64,000 nucleotides of DNA from Pseudoscleropodium purum (Eukaryota; Streptophyta; Bryopsida; Hypnales; Brachytheciaceae). The stretch lies in the NCBI GenBank assembly GCA_963969395.1, contig OZ017795.1:14508001-14572000 (forward strand), written 5' to 3'. A program made the position numbers and the translations under genes. This document shows positions 48,711-60,946 of this stretch, piece by piece; the first letter of the stretch is position 1, and each line of letters opens with the position of its first letter. The notes below the pieces were generated by a model, which did no database searches, was not told the DNA's origin, and saw nothing but the letters and a program-made list of their open reading frames with translations.

Positions 48711-50760
48711 TTAATGTCATTTATGATGACCATAAAAATGAATTATAGAATGTAGATGGATATTTGACTATGTATTGAATAATTATAATATATAAAAAGA
48801 TAAATATATCACTATTTATGTTATAAATTAGAGTTATAATCATAAATCTAAAAACTTTGCCTCTATTTTAGCTAATTGGTCTTTATTTGAAGGTTTTCAA
48901 AAATTTGTCCAATCAAAATTTCATTATTTATTTATTTGATTCAAGTGACAATCTTCTCATAAAAAGTATCAATATAGACTTAAACCTAGATAAGGTCTAT
49001 TTGTTAATTTTTGAGTTGTTATCAAGCTTATTCCAACTAGGGGGTGCAAGGCATTCTTTTACAATGACACCTATTAAGACTCTATAATTACTTTAAAACA
49101 TTTGAGTGTGCTATAATTATTAAATTTGGCCTTTCTCATGCTTTGTAATCTACAACTAATTGGGCACTTCACCTTGTACATTTGTTTGAATAAGACAAAT
49201 TATAAAACATAAACTACAAAACAAATCAAAGAACAAATCAATAAATAAAAAAATAAAAAAATAACACAAAAAGTCAAACTTTTAAATACAAAATTAAAGC
49301 TTCGAGTTTAAAATTAATTCATCTCTTGATTAAATTTAGTATATTTTACATGATAGTTTATAACTTTTAATAGATAGCATAGACAAAATATACAAATAGA
49401 AAAAGTCTTCAATATAAAATTAGTAATTACATTTAAAATTATTAAAAATATGCTAATTTGAAGCATTCAAATTATTAAATTGCAAACTTACAAGTTACAA
49501 GTTAAAATTAATAAATCATAAGTTAAAATAATTTCCTTGATATTTTGAATTGCAAGTTTTATAAGTTCTAAATTAGTAACCAAATACTTTTTAAGTTTCA
49601 AAATGCATAAAATTAGTAATTAATTAGTTATAAATTTATTAATCTATGAGCAATTGATTTTCTATAAGTTTTAATTTATAATTCAAACTTCTTTAAGTTT
49701 TAAATCAAAAGGAATGAAATTCCATTTTATTCTTTTTGAATTTTTTTTCATAGAACATTCTTTGTCCAATTCTCCAAGTCTATTAAGATTTAATACATAA
49801 CAGAGTATGTGTTCAATTTTTTTAACAAAAGATGAATGCAAACATGTTCCAAACAACATAATGAATTTTCATTTATCATTGATTTAAATATTTTTAAATA
49901 TATATTTTGTAGATATATTTTTACAAAAAAATTTCAGAAAAATTCTGACAAATCTTCTATAGTTTAAAAGGTATGAGTATGTTTGACTTCAAACACGAGC
50001 TTTTATGTTCAAAAAATGCCTATTAATAAACGATTTGAATAAATTAGGAAAATAAAAATGATAAAAATTCACCTCAATCAAAACTTAACATTTCAACCTT
50101 TAAAAATTAATTCTTATGAAAATCACAAATATTCATTTTATAACCTATTTCAAAAATATTATTGAAGTATTAAAATTTATTGAAAATTACTTGATAGCAT
50201 AGCAATGATCAAAGAATACGGTTATGATATTTAGATCATATTTAATAATTTTTATTGAAATTTGTCATTAAATTATTATTCTAAATTGTATTTTATAGTA
50301 AATCTTCACAATTTTGAAACTTTAATCCATCCCTTGGTCTTGTAAGGGATTAAATGTCAAAAATTAATATTGCAAATGCTTAAAGTTTTCAAATTTCAAA
50401 TTTTAAGAATTTAATATGGCAAAGAGAAAAAAGGGTGCCTTTTCACTTTAAATGTTGAATTATTGCACTCTATGACAACAAAGTTTTAAAAATTTCTATA
50501 CTTGTCTAGTTCAATTCCAAATCCTACAATTAGATAAGTAACTAAATTAAAATGTACTTTTTACACTTTGTACTAGAAATGATAATTTAGAGTGGATTTG
50601 GGTAAAATATAGTCCTGAAATTATATGGAATAGTTGTGTACACTTCATCTATACATTGCAATCATCTTTTTATTTTCAACATAAATGTATGTTGTTTAGA
50701 TGGAGTTGTCCTTAGATGAAATTGCTTAAAAATGAAACAACTTTTTTTTTGAGATAATCT

Positions 50761-50946
50761 TTGATGATAAATTCCCTTACTTTCACAAAGGATGAAATCA
50801 TTAAAATTGTTACCAAAACTTTAAATGGGAAGGCTCCAATTGGGTTAAATTTATACCGAGATTTATACACTTTTAGATGTACAAAAGAATTTTTATTCAC
50901 TTTCTTGTACTTCATCCATGCCTGTGGATTTAAAAAAGCTTTGTGA
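50761..50946 (+). pseudogene. Possible LINE reverse-transcriptase relic
   Basis: The frame reads LTFTKDEIIKIVTKTLNGKA followed by PIGLNLY. Plant LINE polyproteins have a segment of the form T-EEI-x-A-x-x-x-(N/S)-x-GKAPGPDG just before the RT core. Here the GKAPGPDG box is degraded to GKAPIGLN, and no YADD-type core follows. A short remnant by analogy only. Confidence 0.3.
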
Positions 50947-51828
50947 AGATAGCTCTTTTTATTGCTCAATAAAAAAAGACACTATGAGAAGAGAAAAAGA
51001 TAAACTCTAAACCTATTTATATGGTTGTATAAATGAAAAGACCCCAATGTGAACTTATACAAATTATAAATAGGATTCGTGATGAATAAACTCTTGATAC
51101 TAAAAGGACATTGAGGACGTTTTGTATCCCTTGGATAGTCAACCAAGCTTTGTGCATATTAAAAAAAGGATGTTTTTCATCCAATTTTTTGTGTGCAACC
51201 CTTAAAATGTGATTTTGACAATCAAATTTTTTTTTCTGCATTTTAGATAAATTAACAAAATGAAGCTTATAAAGTTTAATTTTTGTTCCACTTGGAAGTT
51301 TTGAAAAATTCCTTAAGTTAAGCATTTTAGTGAAGTTTGAATTTGAGTATCTATAAGCATGTTTCTAAATATGGAATGACACAAAAAATTATTTATATTA
51401 TAATAATTTTCTACATTATAGCATAGTTCTATTCTAAATATTTTAGATTTTTTGAAAATGATTTGTATTTGATGAGAATTTTCTTCAATTTTTCTTCAAT
51501 TTTTCTTCAAAAAGATATGGTAATTTGAAATTTTCATTGAAAAACTTGAAACTCTTAGGATAAATATCAAACACATGAATTCATCTCTGAAGGATAAAAC
51601 CAAATTGAATTCCAATCATAAATAGTGAAGAAATGGAGCCGATACGGAGTGAGGGACTTTCAAGTTTGACTATACGGTAATAGGCTCCGTCCTTCTTTAT
51701 GGGTTACGGCAACCTTAAAATAACTTAAGGTTGGAGTTAACAGTGAGCTGACTTGGAACTTGCTGGGAGTTTCGGCTGCCCTGACGACAACGAGACTCTT
51801 CGTCGCCGTCGTCGTCGTCGTCCTCGTC

Positions 51829-51954
51829 ATGTTGGCTGCCCTAGCTCTCGATGAACTTCCTCTTCCCTGGGCAATTCCCAGCTTCTCTCTGGGGTTTTTT
51901 GTTTTTTGTTTGGCTTTATTGATTGCGAAGGAGTGTGGAAGTTCGGAGCAGTAG
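51829..51954 (+). promoter_or_regulatory. Upstream ORF abutting the cyclophilin start
   Basis: ATG at 51829 opens a 41-codon frame ([14 protein letters not shown], then a hydrophobic [11 protein letters not shown]). Its TAG at 51952-51954 ends two bases before the cyclophilin ATG. A GTC-repeat microsatellite (51801-51826) lies just before it in the presumed leader. If transcription begins upstream, most ribosomes would translate this first, so it could repress or tune the main frame. Confidence 0.45.
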
Positions 51955-51956
51955 CC

Positions 51957-54441
51957 ATGGCGGTCATGCTGGTTACCAGCATGGGTGAGCTAGTCATCGA
52001 CCTCTTCACCGATCAATGCCCTCTGGCGACCAAAAACTTCCTCAAGCTTTGCAAGTACGTTGTATTCTCCGCTACCATCCTGTCGCTCGTGTCCAGCCTG
52101 AAATCCCGCTATTCTGCACTGTGAATGGAAAGAAATGAGGTTTTAGGGCGTGGAAATTGGAGCTTGCTTTGAATTGCGTTTGGTGATACGCGCAGGATCA
52201 AATATTACAATAACTGCTTATTCCACTCGGTCCAGAAAGACTTCATCGTGCAGACGGGCGACCCGACAGCCACAGGAAAGGGCGGTGACTCTGTTTACAA
52301 GTAAGTTTGGGGCGCAAGTTGATCGCAAGTTGGAAATAATTTGATCGTGTTGGGCAGTCGCAATTACTGTAGGCGGCCTGAGAGGTCCCAGCTCATGCTT
52401 TCTAACGAATTGGTGACAGTTCTGAGAGAAAATTACCTTTAGTATTTAATACTTGAGTTAGGGTTTGAGATGTTTGGGAGGTATTTTAGATGACTCCCAT
52501 TTTTCGTAAGTTTTTTGATTTCGATTACATTGTATTCGGTGCCATTGTGTGACCAATTTTGTTCCCCTGCAGGGTTCGGGGGTTCTGAGTAGTTCTTGTA
52601 TTGATTGAGGTTTGGGTGGATGCTCGATATGTGCATTGCAGATTATTGTATGGGGACCAGGACCGGTTTTTTGATGATGAGATTCACGCTACTCTTAAGC
52701 ATGACAAAGTGGGCATTGTGGCCATGGCCACTGTGGGTGAAAATTCGAATGCATCGCAGGTGGATGCCTCTCCTACTTCCCTTTCTTTTTCCTCTTTTAA
52801 CAGAGTTTTATTCTGTTTTCTATATTAATCTGTCCACATCATTTAGTTTCTAGCCGTTTTCTAGTTCCCTAACTCCAAACACACCATGTGTTGTGGATCA
52901 TGGTGATTAGGGAGGCCGCAATAATATGTATTCTTCAACTTAAATTTTGGTCGCCTTGGAAGCTGCAAAGTAGCTAAGAATCTCCTGGGACATAACAGTT
53001 GTGGGCCACATTAATTTTCCACCCACTGCATTTGAACACCCTGAGCTAATGATGTGTGTGGTATAGTCGTTTGCAAGTGCCACGAAAGATTCACTTTAGT
53101 TGCCCAGATTGTGATGAAGAACTGTGCTCGAACTATACTCGTTCTGTGCTTGATGCTTTTTTTTATTTGGCTTGCAGTTCTATATAACAACAAGGGCTGA
53201 ACTGGACAACCTGAATGAAAAGCATACGGTCTGTAAGTCTTTCCTCTTGCCGTTAGTTTTTTGGAAGTTCTCACATTTATAGGACGTTGTCCCGGATTTC
53301 TTTATTTAGTATGGCGTGATTCCTGTTGGTTAACGTAGCAGTTGATCCGCTTCAGGTATTCGGAGAGGTTGGAAAGGGCTTGGAGGCATTATCACGAATT
53401 AATGAGGCATTTGTGGACGACAATAATAGGCCATATAAGAACATTCGGTAAGGCTTAGGGATATGGAGATTACCAGCTGTTTCTCTATTTTCGTGAGCAG
53501 ATATTCTGTATTTTGCTGGTTTGACTCGTTAAAGGTCCGTTGTATCAACTAAGAGACGGGAGATACCTGCAGTTTAGAATGTGGATGAGACGTTCGGCTA
53601 CTGATCGAGTGGTTTGGGGACAGAATAAAGCACACCATCATACTGGAGGACCCATTTGATGATCCGGCTGGCCTTTCAGATCTAATCCCTGACCAATCTC
53701 CTGAGCTGAAGCCTCCTGCTGAGGTAAGGAATTATCGTTTGTATGCTTCCCTCTATCTAATGTCTGCTTTTTTAATATTGTAAGGGGGAAAGGGGTAGTG
53801 CTTCTGTCGTTGGGGTTTGTGTCCGATGAGGAGGTCCGTATTCGTACACAATCAAGATGGCATACCAGCTGGAAGCCGGAAGGCTGTAGTGGCTGGTGTG
53901 CGACTCTGTGTAACGAAGATCAATTGGTAGATGCTGTCTTCCTAGCCTGATGGGCTGTGGGCCATGAAGGAGTGGGTCAAGATCCTCTACACAGTTTTCG
54001 TTTATTACGTTGGGCTTGTGTGTTCTGTTTTGTTACGAATTTCCAATCTACGCGCGCATAATCAAGTTAATCGCCGAGCAGGTAGCGTGGAGCCTGGTTC
54101 TTTTATTGCGCATATTTATTACGACCAGGGCGAGTTGTGATTAGATGCTTTCTTTTTGTCTTGCAAACTTCCTTTTGAACTTCTGAAATCCAGGTGAAGG
54201 GAAAATAGTTTTTACCGAATTCATAGTTATTGACATGCAGAAATATTTTTAGGATACTGCTGTGAGTAGACTAGGGACTCTTTTCTTCCGTGTGCTCCTT
54301 AACATTGTAAATATAACTTGTAGGGGGAGGAGGTGCGGCTGGAAGATGATTGGGTCCCAATGGATGAGACCATGGATCCAGAGGAGATGGAGAAAGCTCT
54401 ACGCAAGAAAGAAGCTGAGTTGCGAGCCGCGGATGAGACCA
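51957..54441 (+). CDS. CYP59: CYP59 / PPIL4-type cyclophilin, PPIase half only
   Basis: Exons 51957-52054, 52196-52300, 52642-52759, 53178-53228, 53356-53447, 53624-53723 and from 54324 onwards. All are GT-AG and in phase. The peptidyl-prolyl isomerase domain reads [88 protein letters not shown] and [20 protein letters not shown], then the CYP59 linker [17 protein letters not shown]59 is a nuclear cyclophilin that links pre-mRNA processing with the RNA polymerase II C-terminal domain. Normal CYP59 continues with an RRM, a zinc knuckle and an RS-like tail. Here homology stops about 20 codons into the last exon, which reads on into unrelated acidic sequence with no splice donor. The end given is the point where the next open segment has its own ATG. 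The exon itself continues to about 54770. Confidence 0.8.
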
Positions 54442-57400
54442 TGGATACTGGCCCCGCGATAGATGGCGACTATGATGTCAAGGACGAGGAGCTTGTGGAC
54501 TTTGAGGGCTCCGATTATGGCTTCGAATCCGGCGACGAGGAAGTCTTTGCGGCAGACGACGAAGCCCAAGCCCCCCCTCCTCTTCCCTCCAAACCGTCCA
54601 AAGATAGTGTTGCGCATTTCAACGCTGAAGCGAAAGCGGATGGAGTGGTTGATGTACAACAACCTCCTGTCGTCCCCGTTTTCTTCGTCGTCGTAGATGA
54701 TCCCCCTAAGCATAAATCGTTGCGTCCTAAGCCTGACCTCGAGGATGGCGAGCTTGACGACGCTGCCATGGTGATCATCTTCTCTCTTCTCCGTGTCTCC
54801 ACGCTCCCATACCCCCCTCTCCCTCCCAGTCCCGCTTTGTCTTCGTTTTCTCTTGGCTAGGATTTCCCACCCTCTAGGGTTTCTACTCCTCTCGCCGTTT
54901 ATTACACTCCTCTCGCATTGGATGATAGCAGTTACCGGACGTAGCCTCTCTCGGCTTTCTCATTTTTTTCCTATTCCTGTCATCTTTCTTTTCGACACTC
55001 TGTCTCACAAACTTTCGTTGACGCACAAATTGCAGATTGAGTAGAAATTCTCTTGAAGTTTTCTTCTCTTAGTTTTTAGAATCGTAATTTTAGTTCATAG
55101 CATGAGCAATGCAAAGGTCAGTGCGTTTTCTTGCTATTTTGGAGTGACGGAAGAAGGGCGGACATATGACACTATGTGGTTTTAGTCTCTGGCGGTTTGT
55201 GTATTGCCGTGAGGGGGGCATTTCACAATTTTCTCATTTACTTCTCCGAATCATATATGCTCATGTAGTAGTGTCCTTCGACTGGAGTGTTGCGAAAAGT
55301 TTTGAGTCCTCTCTGCGATGTCTCTTTAGATATTTCACGTCTTTTAGACCATTTCCAGACTAAATTAGCAGTCATCTGTTCAATCATTGCTTTGAGCGCT
55401 GTTCTTGTGAGGATTACGAACTTCGGAAATTGTAGTTTCCCTTGCGCCATGACTTGGCTCTGTCGAATGGTTTAATTTCCTCTTATCCTCTCTCGATTAG
55501 AAGGCCTTCGTTAATTTTGAAGATCCCATTCTTCATATTGCTGTATCGACGTTTGTATCCTGGACGGCGTTTGAAGTTGAATATCGTATTATCCATTCAA
55601 TCTTCTATAGATGTCGCGTGTGCCTTAGGCTAGTAGTTTGGATGAGGTAAGGGGCGAGCGGTGGTTCATTCCGATTCACGCCTGAAACTGGTTCCGTACG
55701 TGTTGTCTAGCGGGATGTATCCAGCAACTGATACTTTGAGTCAGCTGTCAGTTGCCACATGGGATTAAGTTCTGCGTCCCTACCATCATACGGGAATGAG
55801 ACCAATTCAGCAGCAAAGCCCACAGTAGTTATTGAGAATCTGCGAAGGAGATGGCTGGGTTTGATCAAACTCCTTACAGAGGCTGGAGGCATGTTCAAAA
55901 GCGTTGGCGGGATCCGATATATTCAGAGAGCCCAAAGTTGGTGAACTTCCAAAGTGTTTCCTGTTGAGTGTGTCAAGTTTTTAAGGGCTTAGGGTTGTCT
56001 CTTTTTAAGTTTGAATTGGTTGTGGAGGGTAAGAGTCTGGACCGAAGCACATTGAGGCAGTTTGTGGCATGTTTTATTTGTCACCTGCGGTTCTAGTAAG
56101 CGGGAAGTGAACCCTAAACCATATTCAAAAATACGTCGGAGGAGCCAATTCTTTTTTCTTCTAGGGGTGGCTCTTCTAGCCTGTCTTTAGAACTATCTCT
56201 TGTCGTCGAGTAACATGTTTCACTTGCTTAATAGGCTTTTGGTCCAAATAATCCCTCATTTTTCGGGCAAGAGGTGCTGGGTTTTGTAAACGTGATGTTT
56301 GCAGGAAGCCTCAGCCCTGGTCAAGAGGGATAGATAGTAAAGATCAATTTAAGCACTCATATGTGGAAGTTGGAAATGCGGGGAACAGCCCGAGGGTTCT
56401 GACCCTGAAGCAGTGGCCAATGGTGGAGATGATGACGAAGGTGAGAACGATCGGCGTGAGCGGAAACGTAGGAAAGATCGATATGCTGCGGAGAGGCATT
56501 TGGATAACAGGGGAAGAAGAGATGCAGAGGAGACTGCTCTTGCGCACAGCAGGCAATTTAGAGGACGTTCAAGGTATAATCCATGGAGTACTTTTGGATC
56601 CAAGTGGTTTGAGAAACAAGCCGTTTTCCTAAAAAATTACAATTTTGTTCTTCCGCAGTGCTTTTAATTGTAACCTGACAGAAGTAGCAAGTTTTTCACT
56701 CTGTATAAGCCTCAGTGTACTCTTGGCAGATCCTTTCTGCACGGAGTAGGGTTCTTTTCTTTCATTTTTCATTGTTTGTAGCTCTTGAATGTTTTAGTTC
56801 ATGACGTGTATGTGCAATGTGGTGTCTGCTGAACGATGTATGTGGACTATGTGCTCGTCATTTTCAACTGATATCTTTTCTGCCTTCTGTTCAGTGACAA
56901 GATGCATGGAAGTCAGAGGAGTAATTATTCTAGAGGTAAACATCGCGTATTTTGATCTTTAAAATTTCATCTTTTGAGTAAATACTATGCAGTCAACTTC
57001 GAAATTCACAGGGTGCTCAATTACAACTGCCGCTCTCTAGTCACCGATAAATAAGTTCAGCGATCCGACAAGCACATGCATCTTTGACTTCTTGATATTC
57101 GGTTTCTTCCATACAAGAATTGTACATCTATGCTATACTTCAAATTCTCCTCTTATTCTTAGCTGATATGAACACTTTGTATGACTACTTGCCGCTTCAT
57201 TGGTCTTTAGTCTAAATTCTCTCTGAACTTGCAAGATGTTCATACTAGCGTATTTGTTTGTTTGCAGGTTCTAAAGGTGCCAATGCGGCGTCTTTTCAGA
57301 GAGGGAATTCTGGACCAGGAATTATGGGTCCTGGAAGACCTGCAGTGTCGATGGAGTATGGGGGGCATATGTCATTGCGCTCTTTTGACCGAGGAATTCC

Positions 57401-59715
57401 ACGACCCGTTGGAGGCATGGCGGCACCTGGAAGGTTGAATCAGAATGAGGTTAATGTAAGAAGCCTTCTTTGTAGAAACTTGCTCACAATCGCTTGGTTA
57501 TAATTTCCTTAGGCCTTACAAGGATTGATGATGTTTCTTAATAGGAAATCGTCATATTTTAATGTGTTTTGTCCATGTCTGCAGAAATTGATTTTGCTTT
57601 AATTACAAATGTTGATATGGGATTTTTCTCTGCATTTTTAGATGTCCTATTTCAGGAGCTTGTGAACGCGTGAGTTATTGAATGTTTTTTTTCTTTTGAT
57701 CTGCATAGCACTTCAATATTTAGATTCATCACTGTCAATATATTCAGAGTGTTCGTATTTAACAAAATGGATTGTGTTGTGACAGATGCAAAATCATATG
57801 CGAGATAGTATGGTAGTCCAAGAACATATGTTGCGACAGCAACAACTTATGCAAATGACTCAAGAGCAAGTTCAACAGGTCCAAGCACATGCCCAGGCCC
57901 AGGGCCAAGCACAAGTTCAAGCCCGAGCTCAAGCTCAAGCTCAAGCTCACGCTCACGCTCAAGTACAGCAGGCACATGCCCATGCCCATGCTCACGCTCA
58001 AGCCCAGGTCCATATGGCTAATTTTGGGACAATTCGGGCTTCTATGAGTGGTTCTACTATGCGGCCGATGATGGGTCTTGAGCTTATAGGAGGCCAATTA
58101 CAAGGTTCACATGGGATGATGCATTTGCAAGTTCAGAAACCTGACTCAGGGCCACAAGTTAATTATCCCCGACCCTTGGAAGGTTTTGGGTCTCGAGCTC
58201 CACCAAGTACAGATTTCGCTGCAGGTCGGACTAGTGGAGGGGGTCTTCTGTTAAATCAGGCCAGCAATCGAGATCGAACAGTATCTGGAAGACAACCGAG
58301 TGCCTGGGCACCCTCGTCTGCTATTTATCATGAGGTTTCAAGCATGCCAGCTGCTCGAGGAAGGGCTCATGGCCAGGGTCGAGGTCAGGTGATGAATCCT
58401 CTCTGGGCTGAGCCACCAGTAGGGGGTATCCCCACTGGATTTCCTTCACCGCTTGGAGTCATTGGCCATGCAGTACCTGTCAACGTTAGTCCTGGTGGTG
58501 TGGTGACTTTAGGAACTCCCAAGAGACAGGGGTCATTGCCCATCGTGATTCCTCACCACACCGCTGCCAACAGGGATAATGCTAATTTGAAGAAGGCAGA
58601 CATTCGACCTCAGGTTGATGGCACGTGGAGGACAAACGGAGACAATCGAGGTAGTGTCCATCACAATGGGACTCCGGCTCCCTATTCTAGGAACGACTCT
58701 GCTGTATGGTCCAAAAGTTCGTCTGGAGGTCAGTTCGGAAATAAACGAAGCCGAGAAACCGGGTTGGATCGGAGGCATAGCTCAAAGACTGTAACTGTTT
58801 CAAGTGTAGGAAATGGCATGGAAACTGCGGGTAACCATCTTATCCAGCTTGGTGGACCAGTCACAAAGAGCAGGTATTATTCGCTTGTCCATTTGCCGAG
58901 GCAGCACACAAAATCTCTATCTTATAGATCTGAGGTCTTTGTTGTCTACCAGGCTCAGGCTGAGTGTACTAACAATGCATGTATTTCCTGATAGTGAGGA
59001 CAAATACAGGAGTACAAGAAGATTGTGACCCGAGAGAATATAAACCAAGCAACCCAATTACATTCACTAGAGAGGCAATTAGCTTCGTTCTCTAGAATGG
59101 AAGGGATTTTGCTGTTGTTAAACTACGTCTTATTGACATAGGTGTGTTTTGTAGAGTGTTGTCTGTGAGCGGTTTCCCGGAGAACACGTCAATGGCAGCG
59201 GTGGTGGAAGCATTCGAGAAACAAGGAAAGATACTGGTATGATCCTGGGGTATAATGCTTTGGTTATGATGGTGTACTTATGTGATCTTGAAGTCTGTAA
59301 TTCCCTCGCTTCTGACTGTGAGACAGACGATCTGCTTATGACATTTTTTGGTTTTCAAGGCATATCAGGAGGTCGTGATTTATTGGACTGCAGTTCTGAT
59401 TCTTGAGCTTGAGCTCCGTGGTATGATTGTGCAGGAATTTAAGAAAAATGATAAAGGAAATGCTTTCCACATAACCTTCTCCAGCGTCGCAGAAGCTGTT
59501 TCAGCAAAACGGAGTCTTCACAGGTCAATAATATTACTTTTAAGAGCTGTATTCTGTAATTTTTGCTGTGTCTGCAACGTAGGGTGGGCTCTGACGGAAT
59601 TGTATGAAGATGGTGTTATGTTCTTGTCGTTATTCTGATATATCAGGTTTTTCTCTGCAGGACCCTCTTGAATGGCCGTCAAATTACTGTAGATTACACG
59701 GTCCAGGGGTATTAG
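54442..59715 (+). CDS. Gln/Ala/His-rich protein with C-terminal RRM, family not recognised
   Basis: Exons supported in one consistent frame from 56391 on: to 56573, 56895-56935, 57268-57449, 57786-58873, 59155-59236, 59435-59523 and 59661-59715. They read RRERKRRKDRYAAERHLDNR, then GSKGANAASFQRGNSGPG, then a QAQAQAHAHA low-complexity region. Next come basic and Gly-rich sequence and a final RRM: VLSVSGFPENTS (RNP2-like), GNAFHITFSSVAEAVSAKRS (RNP1-like) and LLNGRQITVDYTVQGY ending the protein. The 5' side is less certain. An acidic segment begins at the ATG at 54442 ([17 protein letters not shown]) and runs to about 54770. A possible exon lies at about 55848-55939 (MAGFDQTPYRGWRHVQKRW). One at 56308 (PQPWSRGIDSKDQFKHSY) is out of frame with its own 3' part. 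Probably a nuclear RNA-binding protein. Confidence 0.65.
57880..58014 (+). repeat. CAAGCTCAAGCT-like in-frame microsatellite
   Basis: Degenerate hexamer repeats (caagct, cacgct, catgcc) inside the RRM-protein gene encode the alternating Gln-Ala and His-Ala tract. Being in frame, expansions by whole units would change protein length without breaking it. Confidence 0.8.
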
Positions 59716-60169
59716 AGTTGACCACCTTCGTTGTATGATGTAATAGCAAGGTGACACCTCGCCAACGAGTTGTCTTTTGGGACTTCACAGAAACTCATGA
59801 CGCAAACTAGTCACCTATCTCACTGAGCTGACGCAGCAGAGAACTAGGTACACCGTTGAAGGCAGCATCCTCATGAAGAACTGTGAGGGTCCGCTTTAAG
59901 GTGCAATCAGCATGTTAGAATAGAGCATTCTATTGCAGCTAGTCCTGTGGTGTTTGTAATGCAGTAAGGTAATCCTGCTAGGCTCGGGACGTTGCTCCTC
60001 TGTAGGAGCATTGCTTTACACTTGTGCACAGTGCACTCAAAACTGAGGTAGCCCCCAACTTCTAAGAATTCTATTGTAGAATATATAATTTTGCCAGTTT
60101 TAGAAGCGGTCATCAGGATTTTTTCACAAGATTAGATGTAACATTGTGGCCTGTACCTAACTAAACAGC
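59716..60169 (+). other. 3' flank of the RRM-protein gene
   Basis: No further coding sequence. It probably contains the 3' UTR and polyadenylation region, ending where the inverted repeat begins. Confidence 0.5.
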
Positions 60170-60946
60170 TAAAGGTACGTTCGCACTTGCTGTTAATTAA
60201 AGCTTTGGTGTCATCACAAGGGGGCCGCTTACAGACAATGTCCCACTGGACCTCTTTCGGGGGAAGGGCTGGGATGCGGGCAGATTGAGGGCTGCTCCAC
60301 AGACCTCTGAAGACCACACAACCTGCTTGTCATGTCGCTTTAAAATTGATTCTTCAGACAAAGTAGAAGAGAATGAAATAGTAAACAAGATATTCAATAA
60401 GAAAACTGCAAAAATGATGTAGATCTCATGCCACATAACTCATTTCTTGAGCCACTAATTCAGTGAAATCCTACGACCAATCTCTTAGAGACACTGAACT
60501 CGAGGAAAGAACTTTATACTAGTGGAGTAGTGGTGGGTGAAACAAACCATGTGGGATATGTGAATGAGGACAAAAAAGAACTCCTCCACTCATGGTTAAG
60601 TGGAAACGCAGGAATTGTGATAAATGTCAAATTTCAGACCTCATTTAGATATGGTGGACTATATTTTTTCAAAAAATTCAAACCAAGAAAAGTTGGGGAA
60701 TCAGGTACACTTTTATCTCCAAAAATCCGTTTGATATTTCAATACTCCACCTAAAAGTTATGAATAAATTTCAAAGGAGGTGTCTGAAAATGTCCCAAAA
60801 AATGTCCCTTCCACCTTGACCCCACCCCACCCCCTCTAGAATTTGTTTAGAATTCTTACATGAGGCTTCAAAATCTCATGCAGATTTTAAGAGAGAAATG
60901 TTAGCTTGCTTCTCCCACTTCTTCCAATTCAATTTCTTTTGAAGGA
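60170..60946 (+). repeat. 777-bp inverted repeat, left arm
   Basis: Reverse complement of 62832-63608 with no length change: paired positions always sum to 123778. The outer border is TAAAGGTACG and the inner border TTTTGAAGGA. Every part I compared is identical, including translations of three shared open frames. The frames have no known domain. The outer third is GC-richer than the inner part. Confidence 0.95.

Larger units (their letters stand above)
42641..51640. other. AT-rich repeat desert
   Basis: About 9 kb without a supported gene. It holds a small CACTA-type element, family A copy 2, a possible LINE relic and one 115-codon frame of unknown nature. The 45-50 kb part is among the most AT-rich of the window. 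Confidence 0.6.

Noticed and set aside
60197..60754. Protein-coding genes in the inverted repeat arms
   Set aside because: The open frames are identical in both arms only because the DNA is; they overlap on opposite strands and show no family.
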